A stretch of 14,440 bases of DNA. It comes from Lachnospiraceae bacterium (lineage in GTDB: Bacteria; Bacillota_A; Clostridia; Lachnospirales; Lachnospiraceae). Location: the NCBI GenBank assembly GCA_017652545.1, contig JAGCAV010000182.1, forward strand, positions 1 through 14,440, read 5' to 3'. A program made the translations under genes and the position numbers. Of this stretch, positions 6,136-11,419 are shown in pieces. The notes below the pieces were generated by a model. It searched no databases, was not told the origin of the DNA, and worked only from the letters and a program-made list of their open reading frames with translations. The first letter of the stretch is position 1; each line of letters starts with the position of its first letter.

Positions 6136-6533
6136 CAGAACGGCAGCTCCTCAGTCTCCACTTTTTCCATGCCGGTCTGGGTGTCCACTTCCGGGGCAGG
6201 CTGTTCTGCCGGTCTGTCGCTCCTGTTGTTCGGCGGGAACTCCACGTCCTCCACGTTCAGGCTCCAGTACGTGGTCTTCTTCCCGTCCTTCTCGCTCTGG
6301 CTGCTCTCCATCCGCCCGGTCACGATGATCCCGCTGCCCTTTTTGAACCAGGTCTTCACGAAGGCACCCTGAGCGCCCCACGCGTCGCAGTTGAACCAGT
6401 CCGTCTTCCTGGGCGCGTCCTTTTTCACCCGCCTGCTCACGCCCACCGTGAACCGGCACTTCTCCGTGCCGTTGCTCAGCGTCTGCATCTCCGGATCCTG
6501 TCCGATATATCCCGAAATCGTGATTATATTCAT
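6135..6533 (-). CDS. ssb: Single-stranded DNA-binding protein
   Basis: A 132-aa OB-fold SSB. It has the N-terminus MNIITISGYIGQDPEMQ, the conserved FTVGVSRRVKK strand, the D-W-F-N-C-D-A-W core and K-x-G-S-G-I-I-V-T-G-R. A Pro/Gln-rich linker (about 100-125) leads to the acidic tip E-E-L-P-F, the docking peptide for SSB-interacting proteins. Length is short but normal for phage SSBs. The ATG at 6533 is preceded by GGGAGCGGTGA. It coats ssDNA at the phage fork and should recruit replication and recombination partners. The upstream nuclease frame runs through this gene in another frame, which is discussed separately. Confidence 0.95.
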   Translation of the reverse strand: MNIITISGYIGQDPEMQTLSNGTEKCRFTVGVSRRVKKDAPRKTDWFNCDAWGAQGAFVKTWFKKGSGIIVTGRMESSQSEKDGKKTTYWSLNVEDVEFPPNNRSDRPAEQPAPEVDTQTGMEKVETEELPF

Positions 6534-7314
6534 TTGTCACCGCTCCCATCTCTTCATATTCGCCCAGCATCACCGGGCCCGTGATTTTGTGTGTCTCCCG
6601 GCAGTACGCGCACTGCCCGCACCGTTCCGGCGGGATCACGCCGCTCTTGATCGCCTCATACCGCGGAAGGGCCTGTTCCAGCCAGGCAATCTCCGCGTCC
6701 ATACGTTCCTGCTCGATCTGTATCACCGCGATGTCCGCCGGCGTTTCCTTCGTGATCACCGCCAGATAGCACGGCAGCTTCACGCCCTTGTTGATCTCCA
6801 CAATCTTCTGGTAGATCGCCATCTGCAGCGGCCAGTCCCATGCCGTCGCAAAGTCCACCCGGCCCTGTCCGGGCAGGTAGACCGGCTGCATATCCCGGAC
6901 CGTTTTCAGATCCACGATCCGGTCCTCCCGCAGCGCGTCGAACTTCGCCTTGAATGGAACGCCGAAGATCTTCGCCGTCATGATCCGCTGATGGTTCCCG
7001 CGGAGGTATTCCTTAAACACAGGATCCTGCCTTGACCTGTCTACCATCAGCTGAGCCTGGACAAAATCAGCTTTCAGGGATCCGTCCTTCTTCCAAAGAT
7101 CCGGGTGCTCTTCCATGAACTTCCCAAGGTCGCCCGTCAGGGCTGCATCGACATAGCTGCCGACCATCAGCGCGGTGCTGGCGGGCCTCACGTACTTGCC
7201 CTTGATCTCCGCAAGCGCCTGTGCCTCGCACTTCTTGAACTGCTTGATCTGGCTCGCGGAGAAATACAGCCGGTTCGCCCGCTGGCTGAAATAGTTCTTA
7301 CTTGTCAGCGCCAT
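6151..7314 (-). CDS. PD-(D/E)XK exonuclease with Cas4/AddB-like cysteines; C-terminus uncertain
   Basis: The nuclease core is residues 1 to about 260. It shows a GSYVDAAL segment (52-59), D126, the D-L-K pair D135/K137 and the Q-x3-Y motif Q164/Y168, which together make a RecB/AddB-type PD-(D/E)XK active site. C29 plus C232-x2-C235-x2-C238 resembles the one-plus-three cysteines that hold a 4Fe-4S cluster in Cas4 and AddB. Members of this phage family (DUF3799-like) act as 5'-3' exonucleases next to SSB. The start at 7314 has AAGGAGGCGG upstream. The frame does not stop at the SSB start but runs 383 nt through SSB to 6151, and the extra ~127 residues look like out-of-frame translation. The two other frames stop right at the SSB start, so a small frameshift near 6540-6600 is plausible. 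Confidence 0.8.
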   Translation of the reverse strand: MALTSKNYFSQRANRLYFSASQIKQFKKCEAQALAEIKGKYVRPASTALMVGSYVDAALTGDLGKFMEEHPDLWKKDGSLKADFVQAQLMVDRSRQDPVFKEYLRGNHQRIMTAKIFGVPFKAKFDALREDRIVDLKTVRDMQPVYLPGQGRVDFATAWDWPLQMAIYQKIVEINKGVKLPCYLAVITKETPADIAVIQIEQERMDAEIAWLEQALPRYEAIKSGVIPPERCGQCAYCRETHKITGPVMLGEYEEMGAVTNEYNHDFGIYRTGSGDADAEQRHGEVPVHGGREQAGEKGRAQEDGLVQLRRVGRSGCLREDLVQKGQRDHRDRADGEQPEREGREEDHVLEPERGGRGVPAEQQERQTGRTACPGSGHPDRHGKSGD

Positions 7315-7513
7315 TCGCTTCCGCCTCCTTCTTTTTCGCCTCGAATTTTTCCCAGACTCGCCTGCAGGCCTCACCTTTTCTACAGAACACAGTGATTTCA
7401 TTTAATATGCAGCCATCATCGCCGTATAATTTTTTAATGTCCATGTCTGCTTCCATCAGATTGCACTCGGTACAGTCTTCAAAAGGGAAGCCCGTCATAA
7501 CCTTGGTTCTCAC
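7298..7513 (-). CDS. Hypothetical Cys-containing phage protein, 71 aa
   Basis: A small protein with C14-x2-C17, C35, C44 and C50, followed by a basic helical tail rich in Lys, Glu and Ala. The start is taken as GTG 7513, which overlaps the TGA of the upstream gene (GTGA) and has AAGGAGG 7 nt upstream. The ATG at codon 6 lacks a site at proper distance. Its end overlaps the nuclease start. The cysteine spacing suggests metal binding. I do not recognise the family. The coupling between the OB-fold-like protein and the exonuclease suggests a part in phage DNA metabolism. Confidence 0.65.
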   Translation of the reverse strand: MRTKVMTGFPFEDCTECNLMEADMDIKKLYGDDGCILNEITVFCRKGEACRRVWEKFEAKKKEAEANGADK

Positions 7514-7986
7514 TCCGAGGCCTCCTTCTTCGCCTGGGCGCACTCCGCGCACAGGTTCTTTCCGTACTTCTTCTTTGTGTAGGCCGCCAGCTGCGTCGCG
7601 CTCATGTTGAAGGCCGGCTGAATAAACTGCCCGCACTCCTCGCAGGCGATCTGGGCCTCCTCCGGCGGGTCCTTCCGGATCCGGAGGCACTCCACCATGT
7701 CGCCGCCGAACTTCGTCGTGGTTGCATAGATCTGCACGCGCTTTCCGGTCCAGCCATCCGTATCTGACCCGTACATCTTCGCGATGGTCTTCATGTTTGT
7801 GACATTTAAGATCATCGGTTTCTGATCTTCCTGCCAGTGACACACAGGACACTGCTCCTGCTTTCCGCCGGTTCCGGTGATAGTCTCCGCTTTCACTTCC
7901 TTAATTGTCAGGATCATGTCTTTCCCCGGATCCAGGCTGTACGCGCCCAGATAATCCGGATTGATAAGTCTTTTCCAATGCGGCAT
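7510..7986 (-). CDS. Conserved phage early protein with C-terminal zinc ribbon, 158 aa
   Basis: The N-terminal block (INPDYLGAYSLDPGKDMILT, residues 8-27) and the K-P-M-I-L-N-V-T-N segment (57-65) are conserved in a widespread phage early protein of unknown function, usually found beside recombination or SSB genes. The C-terminal third carries C-E-E-C (115-118) and C-A-E-C (146-149), a four-cysteine zinc ribbon. One more C-x2-C lies in the middle (46-49). The ATG at 7986 has AAGGAAG upstream. A nucleic-acid-binding role next to SSB and the exonuclease is reasonable but not shown. Confidence 0.75.
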   Translation of the reverse strand: MPHWKRLINPDYLGAYSLDPGKDMILTIKEVKAETITGTGGKQEQCPVCHWQEDQKPMILNVTNMKTIAKMYGSDTDGWTGKRVQIYATTTKFGGDMVECLRIRKDPPEEAQIACEECGQFIQPAFNMSATQLAAYTKKKYGKNLCAECAQAKKEASE

Positions 7987-7988
7987 TT

Positions 7989-8186
7989 TTATTTCTTCCT
8001 TTCATATCCGATCTTCATGTTTCTGATGTTTTCCATGGCCTTCACGAATCCGGGCTGCGTCACCTGCGGCACATACATGCACACCGTGCCGTCGCTCATC
8101 GGGACCATGATGTAATCCGGGATCTCACTGGAGGCTTTTGTCCAGTGCGCTTTTGCCTTGTTCATATCCGGGATTGCGCGGATCAC
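7989..8186 (-). CDS. Hypothetical phage protein, 65 aa
   Basis: A short protein with the central block DYIMVPMSDGTVCMYVPQV and a basic C-terminus. The start is GTG 8186, which overlaps the TGA of the upstream gene (GTGA) and has GGGGGTGA 4 nt upstream. Sequence farther upstream in this frame belongs to the neighbour read out of frame. It ends 2 nt before the next ATG. No domain is recognised. It may be a small DNA-mimic or regulatory peptide, but there is no motif to support either. Confidence 0.65.
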   Translation of the reverse strand: MIRAIPDMNKAKAHWTKASSEIPDYIMVPMSDGTVCMYVPQVTQPGFVKAMENIRNMKIGYERKK

Positions 8187-8698
8187 AGTTTCACCCCCAG
8201 TTGCTTCAGCACGATCGGGAACCACTTCCGGAACTCCTTCCACTCCTCCATGTTCAGGCTCATCGTGTTGTTGTCCCAGTCCCAGTCCAGGTACCCGTGC
8301 CGCTTGTCGTAGTGAAACTCTCCGATCGGCGTATCCAGAGCCGTCACGCGGCAGAACGTTAAAATCTCATCCGGCGGAGGGCAGAGCCCGCCGATCTTCT
8401 TCTCCGGCGTTTCGACCACTTCCACCTTCCCGGCTTCCGGCGTCTCGATCTGGATCGGCCCGGTCACCTTCACCACCGGCACCTGCTCCGGCGTCTCGAT
8501 CTTCTTCTTCGGTCCCGGCTTCTTTGCCGGCGTTCCGTCCTTCTTCGTTCTCATGAGTATCTTGTTCGCCACCCTTTCGTCGAATTTTCTCAAGCAGCTC
8601 CAGCTGCAGATAAACTTGGTCCCTCTCTTGTACTGCCATAATATCGGCCAAAGCACATCGAACTCTTTCCCGCACTCCGGACACTTGTTAATCATCAC
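8183..8698 (-). CDS. Phage protein with N-terminal zinc ribbon and Pro-Glu repeat linker, 171 aa
   Basis: The N-terminus has C6-P-E-C9 and C31-S-W-S-C35, a four-cysteine zinc ribbon. A low-complexity linker (about 50-105) repeats an I/V-E-T-P-E unit three times between valine-rich strands, in a Lys/Pro-rich context. The C-terminus (about 105-171) is a Trp/Asp-rich domain of unknown fold. The start is either GTG 8698 or ATG 8695, both overlapping the upstream TGA; GAGG lies 9 or 12 nt upstream. The layout (zinc head, stiff linker, globular tail) suggests a scaffold or recruiting protein. The family is not recognised. Confidence 0.7.
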   Translation of the reverse strand: MMINKCPECGKEFDVLWPILWQYKRGTKFICSWSCLRKFDERVANKILMRTKKDGTPAKKPGPKKKIETPEQVPVVKVTGPIQIETPEAGKVEVVETPEKKIGGLCPPPDEILTFCRVTALDTPIGEFHYDKRHGYLDWDWDNNTMSLNMEEWKEFRKWFPIVLKQLGVKL

Positions 8699-9042
8699 AC
8701 ATCACCATGCCTCTGGATCGCGTCCATGTTTTCGCTGAAGATCTTCCTGGCTGTCTGGTACAGTTCAGACAGGAGCTGGATCTTTGCTTCGTAGAACCAG
8801 TCCGGGTCCACGTTCTGCTTCTCCAGCAGGTCGTACAGCCTGTCGCGCTTTTTCTCGCTGATCACGCCGCATCCATACGCGTCCTGGACGTCTGCGAAGG
8901 TCTTATACTCGCCCAGCTGCCGTTCCACGCCGCGCCTGACTTTTGCCTGGCGTTTTTCTTCTTCCTGGTTAACCTTGTCCGTCAGCTCTCTCAGCCTGGC
9001 TATCCACCAGCTTTGGAGCTGCATCACTTCCATCGCTTTCAT
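8695..9042 (-). CDS. Hypothetical helical phage protein, 115 aa
   Basis: An almost fully helical, charged protein with a likely coiled coil at about 20-45 and a second helical region to the end. Starting at ATG 9042 uses GGAGG 5 nt upstream and overlaps the TGA of the upstream gene (ATGA). An ATG at 9054 has no room for a ribosome site. It has no cysteine pairs beyond a single C58 and no signal sequence. The function is unknown. Its position in the early operon suggests an early regulatory or host-interaction protein. Confidence 0.7.
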   Translation of the reverse strand: MKAMEVMQLQSWWIARLRELTDKVNQEEEKRQAKVRRGVERQLGEYKTFADVQDAYGCGVISEKKRDRLYDLLEKQNVDPDWFYEAKIQLLSELYQTARKIFSENMDAIQRHGDV

Positions 9043-9242
9043 TCCTGCCTCCATGCTCCCGGGAAGTGCGTCTGCTCCCAGGTGATGTTGGCGTTGGCCA
9101 TCGGGAACTCCGCGTCCCAGGTCTGTTTCCTGCCGATGTCCGACATGTTCAGCCAGACCATTCCGGCAAGGATCAGCAGCGCAACAAATACTGGTACTCG
9201 CTTTTTGATTTGAGATGTGATAAAATGTTTAGTGGAGTTCAT
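9039..9242 (-). CDS. Small membrane protein, 67 aa, one TM segment
   Basis: A basic N-terminus (TKHFITSQIKKRV) precedes a single hydrophobic stretch (about residues 16-33). A polar C-terminal tail of about 34 residues with several Trp follows. The ATG at 9242 has AAAGGAG upstream. By the positive-inside rule the tail should be outside the cell. Early phage membrane peptides of this sort can act in superinfection exclusion or in altering host envelope functions; nothing here proves that. The end overlaps the next gene. Confidence 0.7.
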   Translation of the reverse strand: MNSTKHFITSQIKKRVPVFVALLILAGMVWLNMSDIGRKQTWDAEFPMANANITWEQTHFPGAWRQE

Positions 9243-9260
9243 TTTGTTAGTGCTCCTTTC

Positions 9261-9593
9261 TTAGTCCGTCGGTGTTGCAGCACCGGCGGTCTTTTTTCTC
9301 AGTTCCGTCAGCACAAGGCTGAGCAGATGAATGATTGCGTCGAGTCTCGCGCTGTCTGTTACTTCCGGCGTGTCCGGCGGAATCTCCCCGATCTTCTGCA
9401 GGAAGTCCTTCCGGAAGAACCGGATCCTATCACCGCAGACCTCCACCGCGCTGATCCTGTAGTCGCCTTCCTTCACATGTTTCCGTAAGACTCCCGGGTT
9501 CATGCCCAGCGCCTGGGCGATCAGATCCGCGTTTACGGTGACGCTATCCATCATCTTCAGGATCTCGATGGCGTCGCGTTGTGTTCCGGTCAT
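9261..9593 (-). CDS. Putative DNA-binding early protein (HTH, excisionase/antirepressor-like), 110 aa
   Basis: Residues about 15-60 read as a helix-turn-helix with a wing (D-L-I-A-Q-A-L-G-M-N-P-G-V-L-R-K-H-V-K, then two strands R-I-S-A...R-I-R-F-F-R), a MerR/excisionase-like arrangement. The C-terminal half contains a leucine-rich helix that could dimerise. The GGAG within the upstream gene's last codons lies 8 nt before the ATG at 9593. As the second early gene after the Cro-like gene, it could be an excisionase or early regulator. The assignment rests on the pattern of hydrophobic and basic residues only. Confidence 0.55.
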   Translation of the reverse strand: MTGTQRDAIEILKMMDSVTVNADLIAQALGMNPGVLRKHVKEGDYRISAVEVCGDRIRFFRKDFLQKIGEIPPDTPEVTDSARLDAIIHLLSLVLTELRKKTAGAATPTD

Positions 9594-9596
9594 CCT

Positions 9597-9830
9597 TTAC
9601 GCTCCTTCCTCAGCGGCATTCTCCGCGTCGATGCGTTTCCAGTATTCCTTTTCGCTGCCGTCCGGCCGGATCAACCAGTAACTCGTATGGAACCAGAAGC
9701 CGATTCCATTCGCGTGCGGAATTCTCACTTTGCGGCTCTGGATCCGGTTCTGGTTCCCTGGCTTTTCATAGGTGATCGTCTTCTCGCCGGTTGCCTTGAT
9801 TGTCTTTCCTGTCTGTTTCCATCCGCTCAT
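9597..9830 (-). CDS. Hypothetical early phage protein, 77 aa
   Basis: A small basic protein rich in Lys, Trp and Tyr, with the segment GFWFHTSYWLIRPDGSEKEYW in its second half and an acidic end. The start is ATG 9830; a GTG one codon earlier is also possible. A GGTGAT sequence lies a few bases upstream. An operator-like site (9856-9870) sits 26 nt ahead, so the gene may be separately controlled by the repressor or Cro. No family is recognised. Confidence 0.6.
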   Translation of the reverse strand: MSGWKQTGKTIKATGEKTITYEKPGNQNRIQSRKVRIPHANGIGFWFHTSYWLIRPDGSEKEYWKRIDAENAAEEGA

Positions 9831-9855
9831 CACTTATCACCCAATTCCTTCCTTT

Positions 9856-9870
9856 CTCGCTTTAAGTTAG
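9856..9870. promoter_or_regulatory. Operator-like site O3
   Basis: CTCGCTTTAAGTTAG matches the perfect operator palindrome of the immunity region at 13 of 15 positions when read on the minus strand. It overlaps the stop codon of the Cro-like gene and lies upstream of the next early gene, so binding there could control read-through or a second early promoter. Confidence 0.55.
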
Positions 9871-10079
9871 CGCCGACCTAAAAAAATATAGTCGATCGGG
9901 TACTTGTACAGCCGGCACATTTCCAGAACCTTGTCATAGCTCGGGACAGTTTTGCCTCTCTCCCAGCTCCGCAGCGTCGCCGTGTCAACGTGAAGCCTGG
10001 CTGCAGCGACTTCCTGCAGCATTTCAGCATTCACCCGGGCAGCCTTCAGTGAGATCTTCGGCGGGTAATTTCCATCCAT
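9867..10079 (-). CDS. Cro-like XRE-family DNA-binding protein, 70 aa
   Basis: It has a single helix-turn-helix domain. Helices 2 and 3 are in E-V-A-A-A-R-L-H-V-D-T-A-T-L-R-S-W-E-R-G (residues 22-41), followed by the usual P-S-Y-D-K-V-L-E-M-C-R-L-Y block. No dimerisation or cleavage domain is present, as in Cro proteins. The start at 10079 uses AAGGAGG about 11 nt upstream; longer frames to 10124 would overlap the promoter. It is the first gene of the leftward lytic operon and faces the repressor across a shared operator region. It should bind the CTCGCTT palindromes and help commit to the lytic pathway. Confidence 0.85.
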   Translation of the reverse strand: MDGNYPPKISLKAARVNAEMLQEVAAARLHVDTATLRSWERGKTVPSYDKVLEMCRLYKYPIDYIFLGRR

Positions 10080-10122
10080 TTTGTGTTTCACCTCCTTTTG
10101 AAATTGTCTGGAACCACAATTC

Positions 10123-10150
10123 ATTATACTCGCTTAAAGCGAGCTGTCAA
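10123..10150 (-). promoter_or_regulatory. Leftward early (lytic) promoter
   Basis: On the minus strand TTGACA (10150-10145) and TATAAT (10128-10123) are both perfect consensus hexamers, separated by 16 bp. The spacer is filled by the operator palindrome O1. It drives the Cro-like gene and, presumably, the whole early/replication operon to the left. Confidence 0.9.
10129..10143. promoter_or_regulatory. Operator O1, perfect palindrome
   Basis: CTCGCTTAAAGCGAG is a 15-bp perfect dyad (7-bp arms around one central base) lying exactly between the -35 and -10 of the leftward promoter. Occupation would block RNA polymerase. It is the expected site for the repressor and/or the Cro-like protein. Confidence 0.85.
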
Positions 10151-10162
10151 GCATAAAGCGAG
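10148..10162. promoter_or_regulatory. Operator-like site O2
   Basis: CAAGCATAAAGCGAG matches O1 at 12 of 15 positions, with one intact half-site (AAAGCGAG). Its centre is 19 bp from that of O1, about two helical turns, and it overlaps the -35 box, which suits cooperative binding. A further half-site (CACGCTT, 10189-10195) lies inside the rightward promoter. Confidence 0.65.
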
Positions 10163-10180
10163 ATTTTTTCTGTAAAATGC

Positions 10181-10209
10181 TTGTTTTTCACGCTTTTATC
10201 ATATATACT
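10181..10209 (+). promoter_or_regulatory. Rightward (lysogenic) promoter for the repressor
   Basis: TTGTTT (10181-10186) and TATACT (10204-10209) are 17 bp apart, 24 nt before the repressor ATG. The -35 is weaker than that of the lytic promoter, as is usual for a maintenance promoter. The CACGCTT half-site in its spacer could give autoregulation. Confidence 0.6.
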
Positions 10210-10232
10210 AAGGTTCCAAGGAGGAATTGAAA

Positions 10233-10607
10233 ATGCCTGACAATGCAAGAGAGATCTTCGTCAAGAACCTTCGTTACCTGATGGAAGCAAAGGGGATCAC
10301 CCAGGCGGACATCTGTCGGGAACTGGATGTCTCATCCGCGACGGTATCCGACTGGTGCACCGGAAAGAAGTACCCGCGCGTTGACAAGATGCAGCGCCTG
10401 GCCGATCTGTTCGGAGTCCTGTTCTCAACGCTCACAACGGAAAGCGGCATCCGGGACTATGAGGACATGCAGCGCCTGGAAGCGCTCCATCAGGATCCGC
10501 GTCTTGGCCTGCTGTTCGACCGGTCCAGAAAGATGTCACACGAGGATGTCGAGTTCATGCTCCAGATGGCGGAAAGGATCCTGAAAGAGCGGGATGGGGA
10601 TGAATAA
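10233..10607 (+). CDS. Phage repressor, XRE-family (CI-like), 124 aa
   Basis: The N-terminal helix-turn-helix (about residues 8-62) has the core I-T-Q-A-D-I-C-R-E-L-D-V-S-S-A-T-V-S-D-W-C-T-G and the K-x-Y-P-R-V-D-K-M-Q-R-L-A-D-L-F-G block typical of Cro/CI repressors. The remainder (65-124) is a short helical dimerisation region with no LexA-type Ser-Lys protease, so SOS self-cleavage is not expected. A neighbouring ImmA-like peptidase could instead inactivate it. The start at ATG 10233 has AAGGAGG 8 nt upstream. It should hold down the leftward promoter in the lysogen. Confidence 0.88.
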   Translation: MPDNAREIFVKNLRYLMEAKGITQADICRELDVSSATVSDWCTGKKYPRVDKMQRLADLFGVLFSTLTTESGIRDYEDMQRLEALHQDPRLGLLFDRSRKMSHEDVEFMLQMAERILKERDGDE

Positions 10608-10622
10608 AAAATCCCCCATCCC
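10591..10622 (+). terminator. Hairpin at the repressor stop codon
   Basis: GGGATGGGGAT pairs with ATCCCCCATCCC (one bulged C) around an A-rich loop containing the TAA. No T-run follows, so it may act as an attenuator or mRNA stabiliser rather than a full terminator. It would lower expression of the downstream genes relative to the repressor. Confidence 0.45.
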
Positions 10623-10658
10623 ATCCTGTATCATTCCAGGGGCAAAGGAGTGATGCAG

Positions 10659-10862
10659 ATGGCTGATTACCGCGTTACCCTGGCAAAACTGCCGACCAGC
10701 ATCCGCGGCTTCGTCATCATCGAAGAGGACGGCGTCCCGCGGATCGTGCTGAACATGAACCTCACCCGGGAGCAGAACCAGGAAACCTACGAACACGAGC
10801 TGCGTCACATTGAGCGCGGCGATATGGACAATCCTGACTATAACGAATACGGAGGGAAATGA
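10659..10862 (+). CDS. ImmA/IrrE-like mini metallopeptidase, 67 aa
   Basis: The zinc-binding motif H-E-L-R-H lies in Y-E-H-E-L-R-H-I-E-R-G-D (about residues 46-57), as in ImmA/IrrE peptidases that cleave phage or ICE repressors when DNA damage or other cues arrive. The protein is much shorter than usual, keeping a small beta-rich N-terminus (the R-x-x-x-N-x-N-L-T segment) and the HEXXH helix only. The start at ATG 10659 has AAAGGAG 8 nt upstream; GTG 10650 and ATG 10653 overlap that site. It directly follows the repressor, its likely substrate. Inducing cleavage is inferred from the family. Confidence 0.7.
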   Translation: MADYRVTLAKLPTSIRGFVIIEEDGVPRIVLNMNLTREQNQETYEHELRHIERGDMDNPDYNEYGGK

Positions 10863-10863
10863 A

Positions 10864-11007
10864 ATGATCGCATTGCTCTTGTTTCTGATTCTGGCCGTCA
10901 TGGTGATCGCTATTGTCGGCCATATGACGCTTTACGTTGCCGGCGGCGTCATCGGTCTGATTCTTGCCGCTGTGTTCATAATCATTAAAAGGAGGAGTAG
11001 AAAATGA
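10864..11007 (+). CDS. Small membrane protein, 47 aa, two TM segments
   Basis: Nearly all hydrophobic. One segment is at about residues 2-19 and a second at about 21-41, with a basic tail (KRRSRK) that should stay inside. GGAGGG sits 7 nt before the ATG and the gene begins just after the previous TGA; its own TGA overlaps the next ATG. Two-TM peptides in the repressor-integrase interval are often morons for superinfection exclusion or partners of the adjacent secreted protein. No family is recognised. Confidence 0.7.
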   Translation: MIALLLFLILAVMVIAIVGHMTLYVAGGVIGLILAAVFIIIKRRSRK

Positions 11008-11414
11008 AAAAGCTGATCTCTTTGTTTCTCGCCATGGCTATTGTCATGACCTTCGCAGCAGCTGCTGCCGAAGTCCCGCTGACAGAGAACGAACAGAACT
11101 ATGTAGGCTCCTGGGTTATGTACGCGAACAACGGAACGGGAAAGATCTATGTCATTATTATCACATTCCTCGATAACATGGATGTCGTGCAGCGTTCCAT
11201 GGCTTTCACAAAAGGCGTCCTGACAACCGACAACAAGGCCAGCGGCATTTGGGGCGGGATCACCGACAAAGCGATCGTGCTCACGCTTGCCGGTACAGAT
11301 ATGACGGCCATGATCAGGGACAACGGATACCTTTACTTATATTTCTATAAGGATAAAACCCTGTGCGGCATCTATTCAAAATGCCAGGACATGACCAGCG
11401 TGCTCGGATGGTGA
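11004..11414 (+). CDS. Secreted protein, candidate lysogenic conversion factor, 136 aa
   Basis: A clear Sec signal peptide: MKK, a hydrophobic core at 4-21 and a likely cleavage after the AAA run near residue 22. No lipobox cysteine is present, so the mature protein should be released or wall-associated. The mature ~114 residues are beta-rich (alternating hydrophobics, with W37, W83 and W136), with two cysteines (C121, C127) that could form a disulfide. This may be a small lipocalin- or calycin-like barrel. The ATG overlaps the TGA of the membrane protein and has AGGAG upstream. Secreted proteins between repressor and integrase are typical phage cargo expressed in the lysogen. The function is unknown. 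Confidence 0.75.
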   Translation: MKKLISLFLAMAIVMTFAAAAAEVPLTENEQNYVGSWVMYANNGTGKIYVIIITFLDNMDVVQRSMAFTKGVLTTDNKASGIWGGITDKAIVLTLAGTDMTAMIRDNGYLYLYFYKDKTLCGIYSKCQDMTSVLGW

Positions 11415-11419
11415 TCGCA

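Noticed and set aside
1901..10115. Identical 12-mer TTGTCTGGAACC at 1901 and 10104
   Set aside because: A few shared 12-mers are expected by chance in a window of this size, and the contexts do not match.
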